The position numbers were made by a program, and so were the translations under genes. From Streptomyces triculaminicus (GTDB lineage: Bacteria > Actinomycetota > Actinomycetes > Streptomycetales > Streptomycetaceae), in NCBI RefSeq assembly GCF_017349075.1, contig NZ_JAFMOF010000001.1, positions 1,860,001 through 1,924,000 on the forward strand: 64,000 nt of DNA, given 5' to 3'. The notes beneath the pieces were generated by a model. It made no database searches. It saw only the letters and a program-made list of their open reading frames with translations, and was not told the DNA's origin. This document shows, one piece after another, positions 1 to 7,784 of the stretch (position 1 is its first letter; each line of letters starts with the position of its first letter).

Positions 1-744
1 GCGCTGGCCTGCTTCTACACCACCGTCCTCTTCCTGATGCCTCTCTACCTCCACGAGGTACACGGCTACGGCGGTTACGCGACCGGCGCGCTGCTGCTGC
101 CCTGCACCGCCGTCATGGCCGTACTGTCGCCGTTCGTGGGCCGGCTGACCGACCGCTTCGGCCCGCGCCGCCTCCTGCTCGTGGGCTTCGCGGCGTTCAC
201 GGTCTCGGCGCTGCTGCTCACCCGCCTGGAGGGCGACACGTCGCTCGCGTACGTCGCCGTCGCGCTGGTGGCGATGGGGCTGGGCTGGGCCTGCATCCTG
301 GGACCGGCCACGGTGTCCGCGCTGTCGTCCGTGCCCGAACGCCAGGCGGGGCTCGCGATGGGGTCCTCGTGGACGTTCCACAACCTCGGCGGGGCCATCG
401 GCCTCGCGGTGGGCATCGTCCTCTACCGCGCCCAGGCGGAGGACGGCCTGACCTCGGCGCTGGCCCGGCTGCACGCGCCCGCCGGGGACTGGACGCACGA
501 CGTGGTGGCCGACCCGGAGCGGGCGGCCGATCTGCTGCGGGAGCACACGTCGCTGACCTCCGGACAGGTCGGCGAGGTCTTCGACCGGATGTTCTCGGAC
601 GGCACCCAGGCCGCGATGTGGATGGTGGCTGGAACCTCGCTCGCCGCGCTCGTGGTCGTCGGACTGCTGGGCCTCGCCGGCCGGCGAGCCGCGGCCACGA
701 CCGGCGCCACCCCCGAAGCCGCGGTGACGAAGGAGACCGTCTGA
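1..744 (+). CDS. MFS drug exporter, C-terminal part (partial)
   Basis: The reading frame is open from the first base, so the N-terminal half lies outside the window. What remains is about 247 residues of a major facilitator protein. There are several hydrophobic helices, and the loop GRLTDRFGPRR at about residues 45-55 resembles the MFS motif A that follows a helix pair. A roughly 60-residue hydrophilic stretch (from LHAPAGDWTHD) precedes a final membrane helix, a layout common in 14-helix DHA2 exporters. The likely role is proton-driven efflux of a drug or metabolite at the cytoplasmic membrane. The substrate cannot be read from the sequence. A strong hairpin terminator follows. Confidence 0.85.
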   Translation, partial: ALACFYTTVLFLMPLYLHEVHGYGGYATGALLLPCTAVMAVLSPFVGRLTDRFGPRRLLLVGFAAFTVSALLLTRLEGDTSLAYVAVALVAMGLGWACILGPATVSALSSVPERQAGLAMGSSWTFHNLGGAIGLAVGIVLYRAQAEDGLTSALARLHAPAGDWTHDVVADPERAADLLREHTSLTSGQVGEVFDRMFSDGTQAAMWMVAGTSLAALVVVGLLGLAGRRAAATTGATPEAAVTKETV

Positions 745-780
745 CGACGACACGGACCGCCTGATACGACCACTACGACG

Positions 781-814
781 CGTGGGGGCCGCCGGAATCC
801 CGGCGGCCCCCACG
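781..814 (+). terminator. Rho-independent hairpin after MFS gene
   Basis: A perfect 15-bp GC-rich stem (781-795 with 800-814) closes a 4-nt AATC loop, 37 bases after the MFS stop. It has no clear T-tract, which is usual for Streptomyces terminators. The 140 bases between it and the next gene hold no gene I can support. Confidence 0.75.
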
Positions 815-955
815 TGCGTACATGCGTTCCCGAGCGCTGCGACCAGGCGCCGCGACCATGCGGCGGGGCCCGAGCGCCACGTTCGGCATGGCGTCGCAGG
901 TTCCCGCGCCGTCTGCTCGTCGTGCTCCAGGACCGCCCGGAGCACGGGGTGCAGG

Positions 956-1579
956 TCAGAACTTCTTCGTGCGCAGCTTCTTCCAGTGCCAGGGCGTCAG
1001 AAAGAAGGAGGCCAGCCCGATGAAAGCGCTCAACGCCGCGATTCCCCAGCAAGGAGCGTGCGACGCCGGCTGGCCGGTCCAGTCCCACCAGCGAGCATCG
1101 CCATTGGTGTCGACGTTGAGGTAGGTCAAGGGAAACAACGTCGCCGCAGGCAGGATCCAGGACAGCCAGCGTCCCCAGATTCGCCCGGACAGCAGGGCGA
1201 GCCCGAACCAGATGGTCAGGGAGCGGCATGCGGTGATGGTTGGGTCTGGTCCGACTTCGAACCACTCGACACTGCCGACAAGTACGAGAGTGGTCAGATA
1301 CACCCCTGAGAGGTGGAGCCTCTCGTAAGTACGGAGGATGGGGCCGGCCGCGAGCTCCAGCTGATTCATGCTGCTGTGAAGGCTTCCTGCCGCCAGAGCT
1401 GCAAACGCTACGGGAAGCTCTCTTCTCATGGGCAATCCGCTGGACTGGCCCCCCTGCTCAAATGGCAGGGTCAGCACCTTGGATCCAAATCTGAGATCAA
1501 ACGCCAGAAGTAGCACTAAACCGGCCGCAAGTACAGGCAGGTGATGGACTGTCGCATACTGCCTCACGGATGAAGACAC
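956..1579 (-). CDS. Integral membrane protein of accessory ABC locus
   Basis: A 207-residue hydrophobic protein with roughly five predicted membrane segments (for example near residues 10-28, 88-104, 118-135, 137-152 and 178-195) and a very basic tail (HWKKLRTKKF). I do not recognise a named family. It is the last gene of a minus-strand block: its start lies 17 bases beyond the stop of the upstream permease-like gene, so it is probably co-transcribed with the ABC genes. It may be a second membrane subunit or an immunity-type protein. Codon use and base composition look less GC-rich than in the surrounding core genes, which suggests acquisition. Confidence 0.6.
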   Translation of the reverse strand: MSSSVRQYATVHHLPVLAAGLVLLLAFDLRFGSKVLTLPFEQGGQSSGLPMRRELPVAFAALAAGSLHSSMNQLELAAGPILRTYERLHLSGVYLTTLVLVGSVEWFEVGPDPTITACRSLTIWFGLALLSGRIWGRWLSWILPAATLFPLTYLNVDTNGDARWWDWTGQPASHAPCWGIAALSAFIGLASFFLTPWHWKKLRTKKF

Positions 1580-1595
1580 GTCTGTCCGTAGCCTC

Positions 1596-2873
1596 TCAGG
1601 AACAGAAGGTGTTGTGGACGACCTGCATCCTGCTCTTCACCCAATCCATCTGTTCGCCCTCGGGCTTGTCTGCCAGCTGAGCCATTGCCGGCATGCTGAC
1701 ATTTGGCGGCCCACCATGAATTCCTGCCGGGGTTCCTCCCCCGAAGATGCGCACCGTAAGCCATGCAGTGAGGTCTGCGGAGGCCTGTCGAAATTGCGGG
1801 GTGAGGCGTGAACCGAGAGGGAGCGTGCATCCATTCTCTTTTGGCCAAGACGCGTGCATGATGCTACCGGCCATGGTTGCTGCGGGGTTCCACATCGAAC
1901 CCTCGAGAATGAAGAAGCCGCTGAATGGTTCGCCGGGTCCGGACAGGCCCCGCTCCTGGAATTCCGACGGAATGGTGAAGAGGCGGCGAGGCAGGCGATT
2001 GATGCGCTTCACCATGCCTTCTGCCTCGGGAAGGTACTTACGGTCCTCGGGCCACAGGCAGATCCTGGGTGTGCCCTTTGTGCAGAGTGGCTGCGAAGGG
2101 GCTGAACGCGCAACCTGGACAGGGCCGGCCATCGACAGTCCGAGGATCGAGCCGCATAGCAACACGCCGACGACAAGAGTCCTGCCGCGATGGGCGGATA
2201 GGTTCCATACGCGGCCCACTGACAATGGCGATTTCCGCCTCAATGAGACTGCGGCGATGACCAAAGCCATCGCCATCAAGGCGCGAGCCATCAAGGCGTT
2301 CTGTGAGATTTCTTTGAAGGGGTCGCCGGAGAGAGCAAACAATCCCAGCCTTTTCGGGCTGCCCATCCAGGATATGAGGACGAGTCCGCCCAGTCCGCTG
2401 ATGAGCGGCCCTGTGAATGGAGAGCGTAGCCAATGGCCGATGAGGTGGCCGATACCCGCGTACGTGATGAGCAGGGAGACTCCGAGAAAAATATAACTCG
2501 GCCACAAAAACCCTGGGCCGGCCTTCGGGAGGGTGACGATGACCGCGGCGATGACTCCAGCAGCGTAAGCGCCGAGCCCGTAGGTGAGCGTCGCAGATAA
2601 TTGGACAAGTTCACTACGCCATCTCGGATGCGCGGCGGCGTCAAGCTGGGCATGCACGTTGTGTCGGTCGACTCTTCCCGCTGCCCATGCTGCGGCCGCG
2701 GCCAGGAGCGGCGCGAAGTAGAAGGCGGGAATCTGGGCCTGCACGCTGGCCTGCGGCCATTCGCCAATCCACCAAGTGCTGCGTCCAAAAAGGGCCGCAA
2801 GATCGACCCCGACCAGCAGGGGAAACCACAAACGCAATGGCGACCTGCGTAGTTCAATCCAGTAGAGTTTCAA
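1596..2873 (-). CDS. ABC-type permease-like protein with external C-terminal domain
   Basis: A 425-residue protein. About the first 255 residues hold six or so hydrophobic segments, as in ABC-2-like permeases. The remaining 170 residues are soluble, start with a stretch typical of an exported face (APSQPLCTKGTPRIC), and contain HASWPKENGC. Its start codon overlaps the stop of the ATPase gene (ATGA at 2870-2873), so translation is coupled and the two should form one transporter. The cysteines in the external domain suggest an extracytoplasmic fold. The substrate is unknown. The neighbouring secreted four-cysteine protein is the obvious candidate cargo or target, but that is inference. Confidence 0.65.
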   Translation of the reverse strand: MKLYWIELRRSPLRLWFPLLVGVDLAALFGRSTWWIGEWPQASVQAQIPAFYFAPLLAAAAAWAAGRVDRHNVHAQLDAAAHPRWRSELVQLSATLTYGLGAYAAGVIAAVIVTLPKAGPGFLWPSYIFLGVSLLITYAGIGHLIGHWLRSPFTGPLISGLGGLVLISWMGSPKRLGLFALSGDPFKEISQNALMARALMAMALVIAAVSLRRKSPLSVGRVWNLSAHRGRTLVVGVLLCGSILGLSMAGPVQVARSAPSQPLCTKGTPRICLWPEDRKYLPEAEGMVKRINRLPRRLFTIPSEFQERGLSGPGEPFSGFFILEGSMWNPAATMAGSIMHASWPKENGCTLPLGSRLTPQFRQASADLTAWLTVRIFGGGTPAGIHGGPPNVSMPAMAQLADKPEGEQMDWVKSRMQVVHNTFCS

Positions 2874-3625
2874 CGGGTGCCTGCCGGGTGGCTTTCCAGA
2901 ATGGACATGTACCCCTGCTCCATGGGGGTGTCGCCGATGCCGCCGTTGGGCGCCAGGCTGCTAAGTCGGCCAGGTGTCCCTCGGAAGACGAAGCTTCCGG
3001 ATGACATGACTATGACTTCATTGCAGATGGCGGCAACATCCTCGACGAGATGAGTGCTGAGGATCACCGTGACATTCTCGAGCGAACGGATAAGATCCCG
3101 AAACTCGAGCCGCTGGGCAGGGTCGAGGCCGACGGTAGGTTCGTCGAGCAATACCAATCGCGGTGAGCCGACCAATGCGGAAGCAATGCCGGCTCTGCGA
3201 AGCATCCCCCCGGACAGTGACTTCATGCGGCTTTTCATGCGACCTTCGAGGCCGACCTGCCGAATTACTCGCAGTGTTTCTTCACGGGAGTGCTTGGAGG
3301 GGACTTCTCGCAGCCATGCGCTGTAGTGGACGAAGTCGTAAACCGAGAAGGAAGGGTAGTACCCAAAGTCTTGCGGCAGGAATCCGATGTGACGACGGGC
3401 GGCTCTGGCATCCTTTTCCGACTCGATGGGCTTCCCGAGAATTTCTATGGACCCAGCGCGTGGGGGCGTGACGGTGGCAAGGGTGCGTAGCAGTGTGGTT
3501 TTCCCTGCGCCATTAGGGCCGAGGAGCCCGAAGACGCCCACCCCGATCTGTAACTGCAGACCTGAAAATATTTCGTTGCGCCCGTGTCCCTGACTGAGAC
3601 CGGAGGCGCCGACCGTGAAGTCCAC
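2870..3625 (-). CDS. ABC transporter ATP-binding protein
   Basis: A 251-residue ATPase with all the family marks: Walker A GPNGAGKTT near residue 37, signature SLSGGMLRR near residue 138, Walker B LVLLDEPTVGLDP near residue 157, and an H-loop in ILSTHLVEDV. The organisation resembles BcrA-type ATPases that serve peptide or antibiotic exporters with a separate permease. It hydrolyses ATP at the inner face of the membrane to drive the 1596-2873 partner, whose start overlaps its stop. A hairpin separates it from the upstream secreted-protein gene, so it may have its own promoter or be read through at a reduced level. Confidence 0.9.
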   Translation of the reverse strand: MDFTVGASGLSQGHGRNEIFSGLQLQIGVGVFGLLGPNGAGKTTLLRTLATVTPPRAGSIEILGKPIESEKDARAARRHIGFLPQDFGYYPSFSVYDFVHYSAWLREVPSKHSREETLRVIRQVGLEGRMKSRMKSLSGGMLRRAGIASALVGSPRLVLLDEPTVGLDPAQRLEFRDLIRSLENVTVILSTHLVEDVAAICNEVIVMSSGSFVFRGTPGRLSSLAPNGGIGDTPMEQGYMSILESHPAGTR

Positions 3626-3647
3626 GAGATCACCTTATTTACTGGAC

Positions 3648-3675
3648 GAGCCGTGCACCTGACGGTGCACGGCTC
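3648..3675 (-). terminator. Hairpin between secreted-protein gene and ABC genes
   Basis: A perfect 12-bp stem (GAGCCGTGCACC paired with GGTGCACGGCTC) closes a TGAC loop. It lies 17 bases past the stop of the secreted-protein gene and 22 bases before the ABC ATPase start. It can act as a terminator or partial attenuator, giving more of the first product than of the transporter. Confidence 0.7.
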
Positions 3676-3692
3676 TTTGAGTCAGTGATTGC

Positions 3693-4031
3693 TCACTTGA
3701 AATTTATCCACGCTTCTCTGACACTGAAGGTGCACTCTAAGTCCCCCCAGCTCTGGATGTACGAGCCTCTTTTGTAGAAGTAGAAGCGAGAGGAGTCGTC
3801 CACCTCATTGGAACAGTCGGCGTAGGTCTGGTAATCGCCGTCGGACACGACGAACGGGTCCGTGCAGTGTCCGTCCGCAGTAGTGTTGCCATACCAGGTG
3901 TAGCATCCGTGGTTCGTCCTGCTTGTGCTCGCGGATGCGTTGGGAGCGACTCCTGCCAGAGCTGCTGCCGCGAATACACTGACTGCGGTTGCCTTAGCCC
4001 AGCGAGTTCGCGCCTTCGGTGAAATCATCAT
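3693..4031 (-). CDS. Small secreted four-cysteine protein
   Basis: A 112-residue protein with a clear Sec-type signal peptide: a basic start (SPKARTRWAKA), a hydrophobic core (VSVFAAAALAGVA), and probable cleavage after NASA near residue 34. The mature part is about 78 residues, rich in Tyr, Asp, Ser and Trp, with four cysteines (CYTWYG, HCTDP, ADCSNE, LECTF) that could form two disulfides. I do not recognise the family. It precedes the ABC ATPase/permease genes on the same strand, separated by a hairpin. It could be an antimicrobial or signalling protein, or a protein whose action the transporter counters. None of these functions is shown by the sequence itself. Confidence 0.65.
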   Translation of the reverse strand: MMISPKARTRWAKATAVSVFAAAALAGVAPNASASTSRTNHGCYTWYGNTTADGHCTDPFVVSDGDYQTYADCSNEVDDSSRFYFYKRGSYIQSWGDLECTFSVREAWINFK

Positions 4032-4563
4032 TGACCTTCCGCTTGGATTTACTAGGCCCCTGCGGGCCCCACGGCGCCCGAACGCTAGATCTATCCATCG
4101 ACCCGAGTCAACGGAGATCTTTGGATCATGGAGAGCGGGATTAGGTCGCCTTGCGCCCCACTGCTGGACATATTGGCTGGAACAATATATTAAATGGCTG
4201 GTTTTCGGTGCCGCCTAGAAGGTGATTGTCTTGTTTGCGTGCAGCCCTGAAGGGTGGTTTGCAGACAGGAAATGGCCTGTAGCGACACCAACGCAGCGAG
4301 ACTGCTACGGCTGATGACGTGTGTGCAGGCATGGACGTGCGCGGGTACGCGGCACGGGAGCACGGGCTGGTGACGCGTCCTCTGTGACCCGCTGGATGCA
4401 CAGGGATAGGAGCGGTCAGCGGGTCGGCATGGAGCCGGCCCGGGCGCCAGAGCCAAGTTGAAACGGGCTGAGAAAACAGGAAGGGGCCAGACCTTTCGAT
4501 CTGGCCCCTCGCCTGGGGATCCTCCGCCTGGCCGTTGTCCCGGCGGATCAGCCTGTCAGGCCG
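4032..4563. other. Gene-free stretch between accessory block and terD
   Basis: About 530 bases with no convincing gene. Composition is mixed, with AT-rich patches such as the run around 4185-4196. The part nearest 4032 should hold the promoter of the secreted-protein gene. A short open stretch near 4330 reads MDVRGYAAREHGLVTR and then stops. It may be a gene remnant, but it is too short to assign. The terD terminator occupies 4483-4508. Confidence 0.5.
4483..4508 (-). terminator. terD terminator hairpin
   Basis: The sequence ggggccaga/tctggcccc forms a 9-bp stem (4483-4491 with 4500-4508) around an 8-nt loop, about 55 bases past the terD stop. Confidence 0.7.
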
Positions 4564-5139
4564 TCAGACGTTGACGCCGAAGTCCTGGGCGATGCCCGCG
4601 AGACCCGAGGCGTAGCCCTGGCCGACCGCGCGGAACTTCCACTCCGCGCCGTGGCGGTAGAGCTCGCCGAAGACCATGGCGGTCTCGGTGGCGGCGTCCT
4701 CGCTCAGGTCGTAGCGGGCGATCTCGGCGCCGCCGGCCTGGTTGATGATGCGGATGTAGGCGTTGCGGACCTGGCCGAAGTTCTGCGAGCGCGCGGTGGC
4801 GTCGTAGATGGAGACCGGGAAGACGATCTTCTCGATGTCGCCGGGCAGCGCGGCCAGGTTGACGTTGATCTGCTCGTCGTCGCCCTCGCCCTGGCCGGTG
4901 GTGTTGTCACCGGTGTGCACGATGGACTGGTCCGGGGTGGACTTGTTGTTGAAGAACACGAAGTGCGAGTCGGAGAAGACCCGGCCGCCGCCGTTGACCG
5001 CGATGGCGCTGGCGTCGAGGTCGAAGTCCGTACCCGTGGTGGTGCGCACGTCCCAGCCGAGGCCGACCGTGACGGCCGTCAGGCCCGGGGCCTCCTTGGT
5101 GAGGGAGACGTTGCCGCCCTTGGACAGGCTTACAGCCAT
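4564..5139 (-). CDS. terD: TerD-family tellurium/stress protein
   Basis: A 191-residue protein with the complete TerD fold signature. It begins [15 protein letters not shown], followed by the conserved GLGWD, the acidic calcium-binding stretch DFDLDASA near residue 40, a second acidic cluster (GEGDDEQI) near residue 83, and the C-terminal [16 protein letters not shown]. TerD proteins bind calcium and are linked to tellurite resistance and stress. Streptomyces carry many paralogs, and some affect differentiation. It is a single gene with no ter operon partners here. The start is supported by AAAGGGAC just upstream. A hairpin lies in its leader (5163-5185). Confidence 0.92.
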   Translation of the reverse strand: MAVSLSKGGNVSLTKEAPGLTAVTVGLGWDVRTTTGTDFDLDASAIAVNGGGRVFSDSHFVFFNNKSTPDQSIVHTGDNTTGQGEGDDEQINVNLAALPGDIEKIVFPVSIYDATARSQNFGQVRNAYIRIINQAGGAEIARYDLSEDAATETAMVFGELYRHGAEWKFRAVGQGYASGLAGIAQDFGVNV

Positions 5140-5162
5140 GGGATGTGTCCCTTTCGTCGGTT

Positions 5163-5185
5163 CGCGAGCCCGCTGTCGGCTCGCG
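5163..5185 (-). promoter_or_regulatory. Leader hairpin upstream of terD
   Basis: CGCGAGCC pairs perfectly with GGCTCGCG around a 7-nt loop, 24 bases before the terD start codon and just ahead of its ribosome-binding site. It may be an RNA stem in the 5' leader or a protein-binding dyad. The sequence alone does not decide. Confidence 0.4.
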
Positions 5186-5338
5186 CACTCGAAGTTACAG
5201 TCACCCCGGATAACGCGAACGAGGGGAGGGAGGGTTCCAGCTCCCTTTACTTTCTTTGCTCATTCCTGACGCCGGCCGTGGCACCCGCCCCATAAATCGA
5301 GGTGACGGGGTCGCCCGGGGCGCGGGATCATGGGGGGC

Positions 5339-5767
5339 ATGTCCGGTCCCCACGTCATCCGCGGTTCCGTCTCGCTTCCCGAGGCGGAGCTCATGTGGCG
5401 TTTTTCGCGTTCCTCCGGGCCCGGCGGGCAGCACGTGAACACGAGCGACAGTCAGGTCGAGCTGCGTTTCGACCTCGCCGCCACGGAAGCCCTTCCGCCG
5501 GTATGGAAGGAGCGCGCTCTGGAGCGCCTCGCCGGCCGGCTCGTCGACGGCGTGGTGACCGTACGCGCCTCCGAGCACCGCTCCCAGTGGCGCAACCGCG
5601 AGACCGCGGCCGTACGCCTGGCGTCCCTGCTGGCCGAGGCGACGGCACCCCCGCCGAAGCCGCGGCGCCCCACGAAGATTCCGCGCGGCATCAACGAACG
5701 ACGTCTCCGCGAGAAGAAGGCCCGCGGAGAGACGAAGCGCGGCCGCACGGGACGCGACTGGGGCTAG
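5339..5767 (+). CDS. arfB: Peptidyl-tRNA hydrolase ArfB (ribosome rescue)
   Basis: About 142 residues with the class-I release-factor catalytic motif in SGPGGQHVNTSDSQVELRFD near residues 23-42; the GGQ hydrolyses peptidyl-tRNA on stalled ribosomes. There is no codon-recognition domain. The C-terminus is a long basic tail (PRGINERRLREKKARGETKR), which in ArfB/YaeJ/ICT1 proteins inserts into the empty mRNA channel. Length and domain order fit ArfB. The start is ambiguous: ATG at 5339 gives MSGPHVIRG, the usual beginning as I recall it, and an in-frame ATG at 5330 is also possible. It converges with the PH-like gene, with a large inverted repeat between them. Confidence 0.9.
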   Translation: MSGPHVIRGSVSLPEAELMWRFSRSSGPGGQHVNTSDSQVELRFDLAATEALPPVWKERALERLAGRLVDGVVTVRASEHRSQWRNRETAAVRLASLLAEATAPPPKPRRPTKIPRGINERRLREKKARGETKRGRTGRDWG

Positions 5768-5798
5768 ACCCGCCCACCCTGGTGGACACCGGACGGGA

Positions 5799-5936
5799 GG
5801 GGGCCGGGGGCGCAGGAGGGTGTTCCGGAATGCTGCCGGATATTTGTGGGCCCAATGTGAGGGCACTCAATGCGCGAGACGGTGACGGGCCCGTAAATAT
5901 CCGGTTCCGGAACACCCTCCGGAGCCCCCGGCCCCC
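5799..5936. repeat. Large imperfect inverted repeat (50-55 nt arms)
   Basis: The left arm, 5799-5853, and the right arm, 5887-5936, are near-perfect reverse complements. Long identical runs include GAGGGTGTTCCGGAA and CCGGATATTT, with a 4-nt insertion in the left arm and a few mismatches. A 33-nt loop separates the arms. It lies between two convergent genes, so it could be a two-way terminator. It is far longer than the 12-21 bp stems seen elsewhere in this window, so a small mobile or protein-binding element is also possible. Confidence 0.75.
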
Positions 5937-5974
5937 GCACCACGACAACGGCGCCCAGCCCACGACAACGGCCG

Positions 5975-6649
5975 TCAGCCCACGACAGACAGCGCCACCA
6001 CCAGCACCAACCCCACCAGCGCCGGCACGATCAGCTCGTACGCCCACCGAACCACCGGCACCCCCTGCGCCCCCTCCCGCACAGCGCACCGCTCCGCGAG
6101 CTCGCGCAGGTCCTCGATCGCCTGGTCCGACGGCGCCCGCACGGGCCCCTCGTGGGCGGCCGCGCGTGAGGCGACCCGAATGTCCTGGGAGACGTCGCGT
6201 GCCGCCCGCCGCGCGGCGGTCTTGCGCTGGCGCAGGGACACCGGAATGGCCCAGAGCTGGTACTTGGATCCGCCGGCGAGGACCTCGCTGGAGTACCCGG
6301 CCCGAACGGCCTCGACAGAGGCCCACGGCAGGGTGACGGTGCGGAAGGGGTTGCGGACCAGCAGCCTGTCCTCGCTCGCCCAGACGGCGGGGCGTACCGT
6401 GAAGGCGATGGTCAGCGGCACCGCGAAGAGCAGTCCGGCGAGGGCGAGCCAGGGGGCGTCCCCCTCGCCGCGCACGATCGCGTCACCGCCGAGCCAGCCG
6501 ATCAGGGCCAGCAGCAGGACGCCGCTGGCGATGCCGGCGGCGGAGCGGTAACACCGGTCGGCGTGCTTCTGGTCGGGGTCGGTGGCCGGTCCGTGGCCCG
6601 GCTCGTGGCCAGGCCCCTGGTCCGGCGCTTGCGAGGAGCTGCTCGTCAT
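5975..6649 (-). CDS. PH-domain-like membrane protein
   Basis: A 224-residue protein. After a Pro/Gly/His-rich N-terminus come two membrane helices (about 36-56 and 65-84), then RPAVWASEDRLLVRNPFRTVTLPWASVEAVRAGYS, a bacterial PH-like segment in which a short strand-turn-strand follows the membrane pair. A charged region and a C-terminal helix (VPALVGLVLVVALSVVG) finish the protein. I chose the ATG at 6649 (MTSSSSQAP) because the upstream extension is low-complexity and lacks family character. Its function is unknown; such proteins are common actinobacterial membrane proteins. It ends at the large inverted repeat shared with arfB. Confidence 0.7.
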   Translation of the reverse strand: MTSSSSQAPDQGPGHEPGHGPATDPDQKHADRCYRSAAGIASGVLLLALIGWLGGDAIVRGEGDAPWLALAGLLFAVPLTIAFTVRPAVWASEDRLLVRNPFRTVTLPWASVEAVRAGYSSEVLAGGSKYQLWAIPVSLRQRKTAARRAARDVSQDIRVASRAAAHEGPVRAPSDQAIEDLRELAERCAVREGAQGVPVVRWAYELIVPALVGLVLVVALSVVG

Positions 6650-6748
6650 GCCGCCGATTGTGCCCCACGGCCGGTAACGGCCCGGGTAACGGCCTTGGTA
6701 ACAGCCAGGGCACGAATCGCGGCGGAGGCAACGCCTCCGCAAGAGGGG

Positions 6749-6777
6749 GTGACATGCGCTACGCGCGTAGATATGCT
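6749..6777 (+). promoter_or_regulatory. deoC promoter with embedded nucleoside-regulon operator
   Basis: GTGACA (6749-6754) and TATGCT (6772-6777) have the ideal 17-nt spacing. The perfect palindrome CTACGCGCGTAG occupies 6759-6770 within the spacer. The start codon GTG at 6784 lies 6 nt after the -10, which predicts a leaderless mRNA. A protein bound here would block RNA polymerase. The same palindrome precedes add, the nucleoside ABC operon and bmpA. Confidence 0.75.
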
Positions 6778-6783
6778 CTTCCG

Positions 6784-7782
6784 GTGACCATGCCCACTGT
6801 TCCCTCATTCGGCAACGAGGCCGCGGAGCGACTGGCGTCGATGGCGGACGTGACCGCCTCCGACGGAGCGCTGCGCCGCTTCCTGCACGGCCTCCCGGGC
6901 GTCGACCCGGTCGGGCTGGAAGCCCGCGCCGCGGCGCTCGGCACCCGCTCGATCAAGACGACGGCGAAGGCGTACGCCATCGACCTGTCGATCTCCATGA
7001 TCGACCTCACGACCCTGGAGGGCGCGGACACCCCGGGCAAGGTCCGGGCTCTGTGCGCCAAGGCCCTCAACCCGGACCCGACGGACCGCGAGACCCCGCG
7101 TACCGCCGCGATCTGCGTCTACCCCGACATGGTGGCGACCGCCGCCGAGGCCCTGCGCGGCTCGGACGTGAAGGTCGCGTCCGTGGCGACCGCGTTCCCG
7201 GCGGGCCGTGCGGCCCTGCCGGTCAAGCTGGCGGACACGGCCGACGCCGTCGCCGCCGGTGCGGACGAGATCGACATGGTGATCGACCGCGGCGCCTTCC
7301 TCTCGGGCCGCTACCTGAGCGTCTTCGAGGAGATCAAGGCCGTCAAGGAGGCCTGCCGCCGCGAGGACGGCTCCGCCGCCCGGCTGAAGGTCATCTTCGA
7401 GACCGGCGAGCTGTCGACGTACGACAACATCCGCCGCGCCTCCTGGCTCGGCATGCTCGCGGGCGCCGACTTCATCAAGACGTCGACCGGCAAGGTGGCG
7501 GTGAACGCCACCCCGGCGAACACCCTGCTGATGCTGGAGGCCGTGCGCGACTTCCACGCCACGACCGGGGTACAGGTCGGGGTGAAGCCCGCGGGCGGCA
7601 TCCGTACGACCAAGGACGCGATGAAGTTCCTGGTGCTGGTCAACGAGACCGTGGGCGAGGAGTGGCTGTCCAACGAGTGGTTCCGCTTCGGTGCCTCCAG
7701 CCTCCTCAACGACCTGCTGATGCAGCGGCAGAAGCTGAGCACCGGGCGCTACTCCGGTCCCGACTACGTGACGGTGGACTGA
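6784..7782 (+). CDS. deoC: Deoxyribose-phosphate aldolase
   Basis: This class-I aldolase of about 332 residues cleaves 2-deoxyribose-5-phosphate to glyceraldehyde-3-phosphate and acetaldehyde in deoxynucleoside catabolism. Visible family marks are IKTTAKAYAIDLSISMIDLTTLEGADT near the N-terminus, CVYPDMV, VASVATAFPAGRA, ADEIDMVIDRGAFLSG, GADFIKTSTGK (the Schiff-base lysine region) and VGVKPAGGIRT. It is longer than E. coli DeoC (259 residues), as in other actinobacteria. The start is taken at GTG 6784 (or ATG 6790), because an earlier ATG at 6754 would place the promoter and operator inside the gene. The next gene begins 2 bases after its stop, so deoC leads an operon with two aldehyde-dehydrogenase genes that can remove acetaldehyde. 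Confidence 0.95.
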   Translation: MTMPTVPSFGNEAAERLASMADVTASDGALRRFLHGLPGVDPVGLEARAAALGTRSIKTTAKAYAIDLSISMIDLTTLEGADTPGKVRALCAKALNPDPTDRETPRTAAICVYPDMVATAAEALRGSDVKVASVATAFPAGRAALPVKLADTADAVAAGADEIDMVIDRGAFLSGRYLSVFEEIKAVKEACRREDGSAARLKVIFETGELSTYDNIRRASWLGMLAGADFIKTSTGKVAVNATPANTLLMLEAVRDFHATTGVQVGVKPAGGIRTTKDAMKFLVLVNETVGEEWLSNEWFRFGASSLLNDLLMQRQKLSTGRYSGPDYVTVD

Positions 7783-7784
7783 TC

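Noticed and set aside
1747..2496. Long plus-strand frame opposite the permease-like gene
   Set aside because: It is antisense to a conserved membrane protein that has coupled neighbours. The translation has no family character.
4141..4456. Open frames on the minus strand between the accessory block and terD
   Set aside because: They have no ribosome-binding sites, no recognisable motif, and overlap one another. The codon pattern is not that of a Streptomyces gene.
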